Shown: positions 52,199 through 60,925, counted from the stretch's first letter. The stretch: DNA of 64,000 nucleotides from a bacterium (GCA_021780905.1 JAJXXW010000042.1:146001-210000); one strand, 5' to 3'. Notes: a model not told the origin generated them from the sequence alone. Made by a program: numbers and translations.

Positions 52199-52993
52199 TT
52201 ATTGTTTCAAGCGGAAGAACAAATTCCCCGTCGGCGGCGTGACGGTAACGCTGTTGTTGCCGTTGGCGGTGGTGACGGTGTAACCGCTCGTCGCCCAACC
52301 GCCATTGCCCGCCGCGAGGTTCGCGGTTTGCTGCAACGTGTAGCTGCCGGTGTTGGGCCAGGAGACGAAGACGCTGTTGCCGGAATGCGTGATGACCAGG
52401 TCAGGCAAACCCGCCGTTTGCACCACGGAGATGAGCGCCCAGAACCCGCCGGTGAGGGAGTAACTGCCGCCGCTCATCGCGAGGCTGGCGTCCGGCTGGC
52501 CGATGGTGCCGCTCACCGAATACACGCCGCCCGTGCTGGTGCCGCCGCCGCCGGCGACTTTATACCAGTCAATCGAATAACTTTGCCCTTGCGCCCGAAG
52601 AATGAAGGCGGAAGGTAGAATGATGATGCCGAGCAACAGCGCAAATCGGCTCACGATCTTGGACGGCGTGAATTTATTTCCCGAATCCCAAAGGGATCCC
52701 AGCTTCCAGCCCAGGGTTGCAAAGCTACCCTGGGTGAACCGGAAATCATTACACCAACCCCAATGGGGTTGCAGCCGCCCGAGAAAGTCCCGCGTGACCG
52801 TGGCCGCACGGTGCAACCCCTTCAGGGTTGAAAACATTATTGCGGACGTTCCCAGGGTAGTCGTTCCTCGCCCGTCCGGCGCGGACCGCCAACCCTGGGC
52901 TGGATGACACAATCCCGTTGAGATTGGGCGGACGGTTTGCAGAAACAGTGCAGCACTCTGCCGAGTCGCCGCCTCGATGGCATGGCTTTTCAT
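52199..52993 (-). CDS. Small secreted protein with shared C-terminal module, carrying an inserted repeat element
   Basis: The C-terminal 145 residues (QSYSIDWYKVAGGGGTSTGG to GNLFFRLKQ) are nearly identical to the 46639-47088 protein. As in that copy, an ATG overlaps the stop of the upstream adhesin (AAAATGAAAA) behind a GGAGG site. Here, however, about 330 bp of repetitive intergenic-type DNA lie between this ATG and the signal peptide, while the frame stays open (264 codons). The real signal peptide begins at a GTG, 52654 (VSRFALLLGIIILPSAFILR), giving 151 residues. Translation from 52993 would bury the signal. I give the full open span; the functional start is uncertain. Confidence 0.7.
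   Translation of the reverse strand: MKSHAIEAATRQSAALFLQTVRPISTGLCHPAQGWRSAPDGRGTTTLGTSAIMFSTLKGLHRAATVTRDFLGRLQPHWGWCNDFRFTQGSFATLGWKLGSLWDSGNKFTPSKIVSRFALLLGIIILPSAFILRAQGQSYSIDWYKVAGGGGTSTGGVYSVSGTIGQPDASLAMSGGSYSLTGGFWALISVVQTAGLPDLVITHSGNSVFVSWPNTGSYTLQQTANLAAGNGGWATSGYTVTTANGNNSVTVTPPTGNLFFRLKQ
52680..52930. repeat. Composite intergenic repeat element with several palindromes
   Basis: Contains CCCAGGGT...ACCCTGGG (around 52709-52733), CAACCCCA/TGGGGTTG, CAACCC...GGGTTG and further CCCAGGGT and ACCCTGGG blocks near 52850 and 52892, in mixed orientation. This mosaic of hairpins resembles dispersed non-coding repeats of this phylum. Here it lies inside an open reading frame. Confidence 0.65.
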
Positions 52994-55392
52994 TTTGCAC
53001 CTCCGAGTTTTTCGTTCATCAGTTTTTCCAGTTTTTCCAGCCGTGATTTCAAGTCGGCAATTTCCGCATCCTTTTCCTCGACCTTCTGGTTCAATCCCTG
53101 GATCGCCGCCAGCGCCACGCCTTCCTCGTCCACGGTGGCGATGTGCTTGTCATCCGCGCCGTTCAAGCCGAAGGCCGCGTGAAAGTCCTGCGCCACCGGG
53201 CCGAGATGCCGCGTGCCGTCGGCCTCCACTTTGTATTTCCATTCCGTGATGGGCAGGGCGGCGACTTTGGCCAGCACTTCAACCGGTTTGATGGCGGTAA
53301 AATCTTCCTTGGCGTTGCGGTCGGAAACACTCGTCCAGGCACCCGCCACGCTGCAATATGCCCCGCTGCCCATCTCCAGTGGATAAACGGGGTTCGCGTT
53401 GCCGATGCCCACGTTGCCGTTGTTGAGAATCACCATCTGTTTGTTGAAGCCGGTAAAGAATTCCAAGTCATATTGGGTGCCACCGCTGGTGCGTTTGGAT
53501 TGGATGCCCTCGCCGCTGGCACCGGTGCCGCTGCTGCCGGTGCCGAAGCTCAAACATCCGTTCGTCGGCCCGCCCTGGTTAAACCCGCCCGAGCCGACGG
53601 GGCCGTTGTTGGCATTGCCGGCATCCACATTCATTCCGCCCACCACGCTCAAAGCTTGTTCCGGGCTGCCGGTGCCGATCCCCACGCCGCCATAGGCAAT
53701 CAGTCCACCGGCCAATTCTGTCAGTCCCTCAACAGTCAACATGCTGTTCATAATTGCCGGACTTTGAAACTGCAACAGTGTTCCAGTCAGGGTTACCGCC
53801 GAGGGAGACACATCCATGCTGTTTCCACCACACTGGACGTTTACACCGAGTGAACCCTTGACGGTTGTCGTCGTCGAAGATTCCACCTGCATGGTGGTGG
53901 CTGACTTCAAATCCATGGCCGAACCAGATGTGAGGTTCAGGTTGCCATTGGCTTGAAGGTTGCTTGCCGTGACCAGCAGACCGTCCACGGTCAGTCCAGT
54001 TCCGCCAGTAACGAATTGCACCCCGCCGCCGGCACGGACGCTGAACTGATTGTTGGTCGTGGAGGCAAAGAATGTGCCCTCTGCATCCGACCACACAAAC
54101 GCGCCCGAGTTGGTGGCCTGCGCGCCTTCACCCGCCGCAAAGCTGAATCGGCCACTGGCCAGGTTCAGGCTGCCACCCGGCACGGTTGCATAACTGCCAT
54201 TGATGGTGTTGTTATAACCGCCGCCAATCGTGCTGCCCACAGTCCCGCTGCCGATCACATTGCCGTTGCCACCGCCGATGAACGACCAGCCTGACGCCGT
54301 CTGATTGTCTGTCCCGCCACCGATGACGGAATAACCGGCATTGGCAAAATTGGTGTTGTTCGCCCCGCCGCCGATAAATGAAAACGCTGAATTGAATTGA
54401 ATGGTGTTGGCGCCGCCGCCGCCGATGAACGCATCGGTGGCACCGCTGCTTGAAATCGAGTTGCCAAATCCGGCACCGGTGGCCGCTCCACTCGCCAGCG
54501 TCGAAGCACTAAGATTGGTCAATCCGGCACCGTTACCATTGATGACGCCAGCGATGTAAGCTTGGCTCTGCCCGCTGCCGATGCGGATGACATTGTTGTC
54601 GGTGAAAGTCCCGGCGTTGCCGATGTCAATGTTGGAACTGGCGGTATAGATGTTCATGCCCGCCTGGCAACCCACGGCGATGTTGTTGCTGCCGGTGGCA
54701 TTGTTGTTCAGTGCCTGATAACCCACGGCCGTATTATAGGAACCAAATTGGTTGACCCCAAGGGCGTCATAGCCGCTGGCCGTGTTGTCGGAGCCGGTTT
54801 TGTTGGCCACCAGCGCTTCGTTGCCATTGGCCGTGTTGTTGCTCCCGGTCGTGTTGTATTGCAGGGCTGACTCACCGGTGGCGCTGTTGCCTGAACCAGT
54901 CGTGGTTGAATTACCGGACGGCCCCACAAACAAATTGCCATTGGGATCGCCGATCAGTTGACTGGCGGGCAACGTGCCGCTCAAGCCGCTGGCACTTTCC
55001 GCAAAAATGGCATACGGCGTGGGCGTCAATTGCTGGCGCGGTGCCAGCGTGGTGAAACTGCCGGTCCCGTTAGTGGCCACGGCAATCTCCAGCCAGTTGC
55101 TCTGGCCGGTGAAGGCCCCGGTGCAAAAATCCACCGGCACCGTGAACAGGCCGTTGGTGACGGGGACGGCATTGTTCGTGACCGGCCCGGCCACGGCGAT
55201 GCCGCCGGCGTTGGTGGCAAACAGCGCGAAAGACACGTCGTAACTGCCGCTGGCCGGGCTGCCACCGTTGTTCAAGCGGCCTTGATAGGTGAAGGCGGTG
55301 CCTTGGGCGATGGCAGTTGAGAGCTGAAGGTTGATAGCTGAAAGCGCCAGCAAGATCAGAGCGGCAGGAATAAAGCGTATTTGTTTTTTCAT
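52990..55392 (-). CDS. Head-repeat adhesin with S74 chaperone end
   Basis: An 800-residue exported protein, ATG at 55392 (MKKQIRFIPAALILLALSAI), signal ending near AIAQG. Residues 30-140 are the AFTYQGRL...LTPTPYAIF domain. YadA-like head repeats follow (SATGESALQYNTTGSNNTAN, then ALVANKTGSDNTASGYDALG: the classic G-x-x-A-x-A-x-G-x-x-[AS] pattern) and more IGGG repeats. The C-terminus has SVSDRNAKEDFTAIKPVEVL, LGPVAQDFHAAFGLNGADDK and a coiled coil (VEEKDAEIADLKSRLEKLEK): the S74 intramolecular chaperone and stalk. First gene of the eight-gene run, behind the promoter at 55467-55495. Probably a trimeric fibre. Confidence 0.85.
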   Translation of the reverse strand: MKKQIRFIPAALILLALSAINLQLSTAIAQGTAFTYQGRLNNGGSPASGSYDVSFALFATNAGGIAVAGPVTNNAVPVTNGLFTVPVDFCTGAFTGQSNWLEIAVATNGTGSFTTLAPRQQLTPTPYAIFAESASGLSGTLPASQLIGDPNGNLFVGPSGNSTTTGSGNSATGESALQYNTTGSNNTANGNEALVANKTGSDNTASGYDALGVNQFGSYNTAVGYQALNNNATGSNNIAVGCQAGMNIYTASSNIDIGNAGTFTDNNVIRIGSGQSQAYIAGVINGNGAGLTNLSASTLASGAATGAGFGNSISSSGATDAFIGGGGANTIQFNSAFSFIGGGANNTNFANAGYSVIGGGTDNQTASGWSFIGGGNGNVIGSGTVGSTIGGGYNNTINGSYATVPGGSLNLASGRFSFAAGEGAQATNSGAFVWSDAEGTFFASTTNNQFSVRAGGGVQFVTGGTGLTVDGLLVTASNLQANGNLNLTSGSAMDLKSATTMQVESSTTTTVKGSLGVNVQCGGNSMDVSPSAVTLTGTLLQFQSPAIMNSMLTVEGLTELAGGLIAYGGVGIGTGSPEQALSVVGGMNVDAGNANNGPVGSGGFNQGGPTNGCLSFGTGSSGTGASGEGIQSKRTSGGTQYDLEFFTGFNKQMVILNNGNVGIGNANPVYPLEMGSGAYCSVAGAWTSVSDRNAKEDFTAIKPVEVLAKVAALPITEWKYKVEADGTRHLGPVAQDFHAAFGLNGADDKHIATVDEEGVALAAIQGLNQKVEEKDAEIADLKSRLEKLEKLMNEKLGGAK

Positions 55393-55466
55393 GGCTTTGC
55401 CTTCATTGGATTGGGATTTTGTGATTCGCCCCAAAGGGAGGGACAATTTTTCTGGAAAGACAATTC

Positions 55467-55495
55467 ACTACATTAGAACGAGTCCTTTTTGTCAA
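55467..55495 (-). promoter_or_regulatory. Promoter of the secreted-protein gene run
   Basis: On the minus strand TTGACA (55495-55490), a 17-base spacer and TGTAGT (55472-55467, four of six matches to TATAAT) lie about 75-100 bases upstream of the adhesin ATG. It is the only good promoter visible before the eight minus-strand genes. Confidence 0.6.
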
Positions 55496-55604
55496 GAAAA
55501 ATCCGTATAACAAATGCCAAAAAACGGTGAGTCTTTCCAAAGGCATTTTAAGAGGCTGCGGTTCTCAATGCTAATATTAGCATATTCAAACAACAAATTA
55601 AATT

Positions 55605-55988
55605 ATGAGTTACATTGATCCCGACGCCCTGCTGGGCGCCCTCAACGACCTGAACACCGCCGTGGCCGACAACACCCCGGCGCTCACCACCAATGGCCTC
55701 ACCCCGGCCACCATCCAAGCCAAATTGAAAAGCATGGGCGACGACCTGTCCGTCAAACGCAGTGTGCGTGACAAGATCAAAACCGACCTCGCCAACGCGC
55801 AGGATGATTTCGTGCAATCCGCCGGCGACAATTACAGTGATTTCAGCGACCTGATTGACACCGTGGCCGGCGCGCTCGGCAAGAAAACGCCGGAAGGCGA
55901 CCGCGTGCTGGGCTATCGCCGCCACCTGAATGCGTCAACCAGTCATAACAGCGCTCCCGCTCCCGCTCCCGCCGCCGCCACCCATTGA
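55605..55988 (+). CDS. Small hypothetical protein
   Basis: A 127-residue protein (MSYIDPDALLGALNDLNTAV) without signal peptide or membrane segment. It is mostly helical: TNGLTPATIQAKLKSMGDDL, VKRSVRDKIKTDLANAQDDF and FSDLIDTVAGALGKKTPEGD. It ends with a low-complexity Ala/Pro tail (SAPAPAPAAATH). The composition, with few aromatic residues, suggests a small helical bundle. I do not recognise the family. It is transcribed away from the adhesin run and has no close partner. Confidence 0.65.
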   Translation: MSYIDPDALLGALNDLNTAVADNTPALTTNGLTPATIQAKLKSMGDDLSVKRSVRDKIKTDLANAQDDFVQSAGDNYSDFSDLIDTVAGALGKKTPEGDRVLGYRRHLNASTSHNSAPAPAPAAATH

Positions 55989-56470
55989 GCCGGCATAAAT
56001 CACATTTTGAATCCTCCTTTCACCGTCCGGTATGCTGGATAACCCCGGATGGTGATTATTTTTGCAAGATGTTCTGCCACCGGCAAATATGGAGCCGCCT
56101 TCAAAGAAGGCAAGGCTTCTTTTGCCAAAGGCAGCGCTGTCTTGTTTGCCGGCGGGTTCGCCTCGACTGAAAGCCATGCAAGAACGGGTAGCGGCGGATT
56201 AAGAGCAACTTGAAGCAAGGGTGCCGACGGTTGCGCCAAACCAAGGAGCAATCGCGGCAAGCCTGCCGGTAAACACGGCAGGCTTGTTGTTCATGGCAAC
56301 AGGTCGGTCAGCCATCAAGGCGAGATGAGCGACGGTGACGGCGGCTTCGTTTAAGTCAGCAGCCGTTTCGCCGCCATGCGCACCGATTCCGCCAGTTCAC
56401 ATAAGGGGTCAGTCCCCAGCAATGAAACCAATTTTAGCACCGCCGCTGCGGGCCACCGTGGCGGCGGTTT
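55989..56470. other. Gap with hairpins and one doubtful 54-codon frame
   Basis: A plus-strand frame at 56049-56213 (MVIIFARCSATGKYGAAFKE) is open for 54 codons but has no clear ribosome site or known match. A perfect 11-bp hairpin CAAGCCTGCCG/CGGCAGGCTTG follows at 56258-56286. A second hairpin ACCGCCGC/GCGGCGGT with a T run (56439-56472) lies against the dsbD stop and could end plus-strand transcripts. A small RNA or tiny gene ending at the first hairpin is possible; otherwise I see nothing. Confidence 0.4.
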
Positions 56471-58636
56471 TTACTGCGCCGCTCGATCCAGCGCTGCCAG
56501 CACGATGCCCGGCGTCAAAACTTCCGGCAGAACCACTGGCGGCGCGTCCGCGTGGTTCGGATAAACCAAAACAAGCGGCACGCCGGCGCGGTGGTAGCGG
56601 TTGAGTTCCGTCGTGATGGCGTCGGGAAAGTGCGTGTAATCGCCGAGCAGCGCGACGGCGTTGAGCGATTTTAATTTTTCGCGGACGGAAGCAATTTCGA
56701 GGCTGGTCTTTTTGTTCACCTGACAGGTCAGGCACCAGTCCGCCGTAAAATCCACCAATACAACTTTCCCGGCGGCGCGGGCGGCAGCGACGGCCTCCGG
56801 CGACCACGGCTGCCAGTCAATGCCATCCGCCGATTCCTTGAGCGAACCCGTCGCGTTCATTTCCGGCATGGCGTTGCGCCAGTCCAGTTCTTTTTCAAGC
56901 GCGAACGTGTAGCCGCCCGCAAGAAAAATCAAAACCAGCGCCAGCGCGACGCCTTTGCGTGAACGTCCACGCTGGAAAAACTCGCCAAAAATCCACGCGG
57001 CAAACGCGATGGTCACCAGAAAGATGCCGAGCCACAGGACCTTTTTACCATAGCTGCCGGCCGCGAGGTTGAACAGCCACACCACCGTGGCCAGCATCGG
57101 GAAGCCCATCGCGATCTTGAATTTTTCCATCCACGCGCCGGGCTTGGGCAGGAATTTCAGCCACGCCGGATTCCAACTCAACAAAATATAAGGTGACGCC
57201 AGACCGAGGCCGACGGTGAGAAAAATCAGGACGATGACCGCCGCGCTTTGCGCGAAGGCGAAGCCGAGCGCGGCCCCCAAAAACGGCGCGGTGCAGGGCG
57301 TCGCCAGAATCGTGGCGAGCACGCCGTTGAAAAATGCGCCGGCCGCGCCGTGTTTTGAGGCGAGTTCGCCGGCGGTGTCCAGCGCGCGGCCGCCGAGCGC
57401 GACTTCAAAAACGCCGAACAGATTGAGTGCGACCAGCGTGACGAGGGTGGTGAGGCAGACGATGAACACCGGGCTGCCGAACTGCATGCCCCAGCCGGCG
57501 TGATGCCCGGCGGCTTTCACGCCAATGACCACGGCGGCGAGCGCGAGAAAGGAAAGCAGCACGCCGCCCGCATAGATCAGGCCCAGGCTGCGGATGCGTC
57601 GCGGTTCGCTTTTGGCCTCGCTGACAAAGCCGAGAATTTTCAGCGCGATGACCGGCAGCACGCACGGCATGATGTTGAGAATCAGCCCGCCGATGAAGGC
57701 GAAAAGGAGCATCCGCCAGAGCGATGGCGGCAACAGGGCGCCGGCGGTGGTGGAAATGGCTCCGCGGACCGGAGGCTGGTCCGTGACCGGCAGTTTGATT
57801 TCAACTCCGAACCGTGCGGAGCCGCTTTGCAGAACCAGGACGCCGGAAATTTCTTCCGGCCAGTCGCCGGAGTATTTTTTGACCGGCTTGCGAATCCGGA
57901 AATCGGCGGAATGGGCCGAAAGAATTTTCACTTCCGCCTGAATTTCGAACGCGTCGTAGGCGTCGGGGAAAAAATCCATGGAACTGTATTGGGCATGGCT
58001 CGATGCCAGCAGCGGTTGGTCGTTGCCAATGATCAATGGCCGCGTATCGCCCTTTGCAGGTGTTTCCCACCAGGCATGGAGGTCAAAGTGATTGGTTTGC
58101 GGAATTTTGGTCTTCCAGCAGGCAATCGTTTTCTCAATGAAAAAATCAACCGGTTGTCCGCCACCAGGGCGCTGGATTGGATTCCCGACGGCGATGGTGG
58201 CCTGAACATTCGTGCTCGCGGGGATGCACGATTCTTTGCATTCGAGCCACGAAACCTTGGCGGCCAGATTCAGCGGGCCGGCCGGCAGATTGCTCGCCAG
58301 AGTGAGCGGCACGAGCAAAACCACTTCGTCCTGGTAGCCGAAGGTCGTGACTTCGGCTGGTGGAATTTTTTCCGGCAGCGGCCATTGGATCTCCCCGGCG
58401 GAAACGCCCGGCGGCAACTGCCATTTGATTTCCGTGGCCTGGCCGGCTTCGCCGGGATTTTTCCAGTAGGTGTGCCAGCCCGGTTCCATTTTCAAATCCA
58501 CGCCGGCCCAAATCGTGTCGCCGGGCCGGGCGGTGACGGCGGACAACAGCAGTTGCGCTTGCGTGTGCGCGGCGTGCGCCGCCGCCGCCGTCAACAGGGT
58601 TGCCAGCAGAAATAGAAAGGCGGCTTTCAGGCGCAT
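56471..58636 (-). CDS. dsbD: Thiol:disulfide interchange protein DsbD-like
   Basis: Carries electrons from cytoplasmic thioredoxin to periplasmic substrates. The 721-residue protein starts MRLKAAFLFLLATLLTAAAA (ATG 58636). It has three parts: an N-terminal periplasmic domain with a Cys pair (LECKESCIPASTNV); a membrane domain of about eight segments with the two essential cysteines in LNIMPCVLPVIALKILGF and ATPCTAPFLGAALGFAFA; and a C-terminal thioredoxin domain with VDFTADWCLTCQVNKKTSLE. All six cysteines expected for electron relay are visible. The upstream HAD-Lnt gene is 27 bp away on the same strand. Confidence 0.93.
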   Translation of the reverse strand: MRLKAAFLFLLATLLTAAAAHAAHTQAQLLLSAVTARPGDTIWAGVDLKMEPGWHTYWKNPGEAGQATEIKWQLPPGVSAGEIQWPLPEKIPPAEVTTFGYQDEVVLLVPLTLASNLPAGPLNLAAKVSWLECKESCIPASTNVQATIAVGNPIQRPGGGQPVDFFIEKTIACWKTKIPQTNHFDLHAWWETPAKGDTRPLIIGNDQPLLASSHAQYSSMDFFPDAYDAFEIQAEVKILSAHSADFRIRKPVKKYSGDWPEEISGVLVLQSGSARFGVEIKLPVTDQPPVRGAISTTAGALLPPSLWRMLLFAFIGGLILNIMPCVLPVIALKILGFVSEAKSEPRRIRSLGLIYAGGVLLSFLALAAVVIGVKAAGHHAGWGMQFGSPVFIVCLTTLVTLVALNLFGVFEVALGGRALDTAGELASKHGAAGAFFNGVLATILATPCTAPFLGAALGFAFAQSAAVIVLIFLTVGLGLASPYILLSWNPAWLKFLPKPGAWMEKFKIAMGFPMLATVVWLFNLAAGSYGKKVLWLGIFLVTIAFAAWIFGEFFQRGRSRKGVALALVLIFLAGGYTFALEKELDWRNAMPEMNATGSLKESADGIDWQPWSPEAVAAARAAGKVVLVDFTADWCLTCQVNKKTSLEIASVREKLKSLNAVALLGDYTHFPDAITTELNRYHRAGVPLVLVYPNHADAPPVVLPEVLTPGIVLAALDRAAQ

Positions 58637-58663
58637 ACAGACACCCATGATACACTTTGGCGT

Positions 58664-60835
58664 TTAATTTGGCTCATTTATTTTCCCCGCGCGCGACGGC
58701 TGGTGATGGGCAGCAAAGGCAATCAGCGCAATCGCCACGCAGCTCCAGGCGAACCAGTCGCCGTGCCGCTGATAAAAGGTTGGCGCGGGCATGTCCCCGC
58801 CCGGACGCAGCGGAATTTTCACCGTCAGTGCGCCGGCGGCGTATTCGCTGCCGCCGGGATCGCGCAGCATTTCCTGTAGGCGACCGTGCGCGTCAAGCCA
58901 GCCGGTCACGCCGTTGTTGGAACAGCGCACGAGCGGCCGGCCGTTTTCGACCGCGCGAAAAACGGCGTTCGCCAGATGCTGCCACTGTTCTGCGCTTTCG
59001 CCAAACCAGCCGTCGTTCGACAGGTTCACAAGTAAATCCGGTGCGCTCGCCGCCGCCGTGCGCGCGGTGCCGGGGAACACGTCTTCAAAACAAATCAGCG
59101 GCGCGGCGGTGAAGTTTCCACCGGTGAAAACCGCCGGGTGGTCGCCGGGCGTCCAGCCGCCTTGGATCGGCGTGAGGTATTTCAGGAACGGCAGCCAGCG
59201 CGCGAGCGGGACGTATTCGCCAAAAATGACCAGCTTTTGCTTGTGATAAACGCCGGCACACCGGCCATCGCGACCGACGAGAAAGGCGGCGTTGAAATAA
59301 TTTGTCGTGTCCGGGCGGAACTCCGCGTCGTCGCCATTGAAAATGATGGCGACGTGATTGGATTGGGCAAACTGGCTGATGACGTCATAGACGCCGTCGA
59401 ACATCGGCACGGCGGATTCCGGCCAGACGAGCAGATCCGGTTGGTTGGTCATGGCGGAACGCGAAACGGCCAGCAGTTCGCCAAACCGTCTTTCATCCTC
59501 ACTCGGCGACCAGATGAGCGTCTGCGGCACACTGGGCTGAATGAGCGTGACCCGCAGCAAGGCCGGCCGCTCCGAAATGCCCGCAGTCGGCCGGGAATCC
59601 ATCTCAATTCTGAAAATGCCGCCGACAAACAGCAGCAGCACGGTGACGAGTGGCAGAACAATTTCCGCCTGCCAGACGTGGCGTTTGGCGGGATTCCGAA
59701 AAATCATTTCGCCCGCCGAATACAAGGCGAGCGAGAGCCACACGACGAGAAAGGAAACGCCGTAAACGCCGGTCGCCGACGCGATCTGGACGAGCGGGAT
59801 GAGTTTGTATTGCGACACGCCGAGCAGGCTCCACGGAAAACCGCCGAACAGCCAGCCGCGCAAAAATTCCAGCGCCACCCACGCCGCCGCGCCCGTGAGT
59901 GTCCAGCGCACGCGGCCACTCCAAGTTGAAAGTTGAAAGTTGAAGGTTGAAAGTTGCCAAACCCACGCGCCAAAATACAACGCCACATAGGCCGCCAGCG
60001 CCAGCCAGCCGAGAATGGGAAAGCCGGTCGCCGGCATCAGCAACAGCCAGTAAAGCGACGCGAGCCAGAAGGCCAGTCCCGCGACGTAGCCGGCGCGAAA
60101 GGCGTCGAGACCGGTTTTGCCACGCGCAGCCAACAGCATCAACGCCGGCGCCACCCAGGCAAAACCGGCCACGCTGCATTTGGGAAATGCCGCCGCCAAC
60201 AGCAGGCCGGCGCCGATGGCGATGAGATAGCCGCTGCGCCAGAACAGTTCGGTGCAGAAACTTTTCGCCACGGCCACGGCGGAGAAGTTTTCGCAGAACG
60301 TGGCGCCGACGGGCGCGCAGTTTGCCGCCTCGCGCCGGACGCGGCGGCTGGCGTTGACGACGATGGCCGCGTGCGCGCCGCGCCACACGGCGAAGTCGGC
60401 GGCGGAATTGCCGGCGTAATCAAAACCGCGGACGCCAAATTTTTCGGTCAGCAACCGGAGCTTGTTTTCGCTGCGGAGATTGGTGTGGCCGTCGCTGGCG
60501 AGCACTTCCTCGAACAGGCCGACATGGGCGGCGACCGGTTGCGCCATCTTCAAATCCGAGGCGGTGGCGAGGATGAGTTTGCGGCCGTAAGCTTTCTCCG
60601 TGCGCAGCCAGGCAAGAAATTTTTCGTTGAACGGCAGCGTGGCAGGATCAATCTGGATGCGGGCGGCGAGTTTCTGTTTCAGCCAGGCCCGGCCGCGGGC
60701 CCACCAGAACACGATTTGAAAAATGGCCAGCGGATTACGTCGCAGCAAACGCGCGAGTGACTCCCACATCAGGTCGGTTCGGAGCAGCGTGCCGTCGAGG
60801 TCCACGACGAGCGGAATTGAGGAATGGTCGGACAT
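58664..60835 (-). CDS. lnt: HAD hydrolase fused to apolipoprotein N-acyltransferase
   Basis: A 723-residue fusion; the start is taken at MSDHSSIPLVVDLDGTLLRT (60835), because the open frame further up reads through a tRNA fragment. Residues 1-185 form a HAD phosphatase domain: VVDLDGTLL (D-x-D-G-T), LILATASDL (motif II), SENKLRLL (Lys), FDYAGNSAADFAVW (motif IV). From about 205 a complete Lnt follows, with membrane segments, then the nitrilase-type domain carrying Glu in LLVWPESAVPMFDG, Lys in YHKQKLVIFGEYVP and Cys in APLICFEDVFPG. Lnt adds the third acyl chain to lipoproteins. Similar HAD domains are usually fused to UbiA-type prenyltransferases, so this combination is unusual. Confidence 0.9.
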   Translation of the reverse strand: MSDHSSIPLVVDLDGTLLRTDLMWESLARLLRRNPLAIFQIVFWWARGRAWLKQKLAARIQIDPATLPFNEKFLAWLRTEKAYGRKLILATASDLKMAQPVAAHVGLFEEVLASDGHTNLRSENKLRLLTEKFGVRGFDYAGNSAADFAVWRGAHAAIVVNASRRVRREAANCAPVGATFCENFSAVAVAKSFCTELFWRSGYLIAIGAGLLLAAAFPKCSVAGFAWVAPALMLLAARGKTGLDAFRAGYVAGLAFWLASLYWLLLMPATGFPILGWLALAAYVALYFGAWVWQLSTFNFQLSTWSGRVRWTLTGAAAWVALEFLRGWLFGGFPWSLLGVSQYKLIPLVQIASATGVYGVSFLVVWLSLALYSAGEMIFRNPAKRHVWQAEIVLPLVTVLLLFVGGIFRIEMDSRPTAGISERPALLRVTLIQPSVPQTLIWSPSEDERRFGELLAVSRSAMTNQPDLLVWPESAVPMFDGVYDVISQFAQSNHVAIIFNGDDAEFRPDTTNYFNAAFLVGRDGRCAGVYHKQKLVIFGEYVPLARWLPFLKYLTPIQGGWTPGDHPAVFTGGNFTAAPLICFEDVFPGTARTAAASAPDLLVNLSNDGWFGESAEQWQHLANAVFRAVENGRPLVRCSNNGVTGWLDAHGRLQEMLRDPGGSEYAAGALTVKIPLRPGGDMPAPTFYQRHGDWFAWSCVAIALIAFAAHHQPSRAGKINEPN
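59923..59957. repeat. 7-bp tandem repeat (AAGTTGA), five units, inside lnt
   Basis: Five 7-bp units (AAGTTGA x3, AGGTTGA, AAGTTGC) encode QLSTFNFQLSTW, an insertion between two conserved membrane parts of Lnt (GAWVW and RVRWTLTGAA). Confidence 0.88.
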
Positions 60836-60855
60836 GCCGGGGGCGTTAAAAAGGT

Positions 60856-60889
60856 TGGAGCGGGTGATTGGAATCGAACCCACGTTTCC
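60856..60889 (-). other. tRNA-Gly 3'-end fragment (likely attachment-site remnant)
   Basis: The minus strand ends ACGTGGGTTCGATTCCAATC then ACCCGCTCCA. This equals the T arm, acceptor strand and CCA of tRNA-Gly at 39464-39537 with one change in the T stem (CCAAT for CCCAT). No 5' half with GCGGGTG is found upstream, so it is not a functional tRNA. Such 3' fragments are left by integrases that target tRNA ends. Confidence 0.75.
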
Positions 60890-60925
60890 ACATTTGTGGT
60901 TTTGAGTGGTTAAGAGCGGCCTACT

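Noticed and set aside
60836..60883. N-terminal extension of the HAD-Lnt protein (MGSIPITRSN...)
   Set aside because: These codons are the tRNA-Gly 3' fragment read as protein, a common artefact. The HAD domain starts naturally at 60835.
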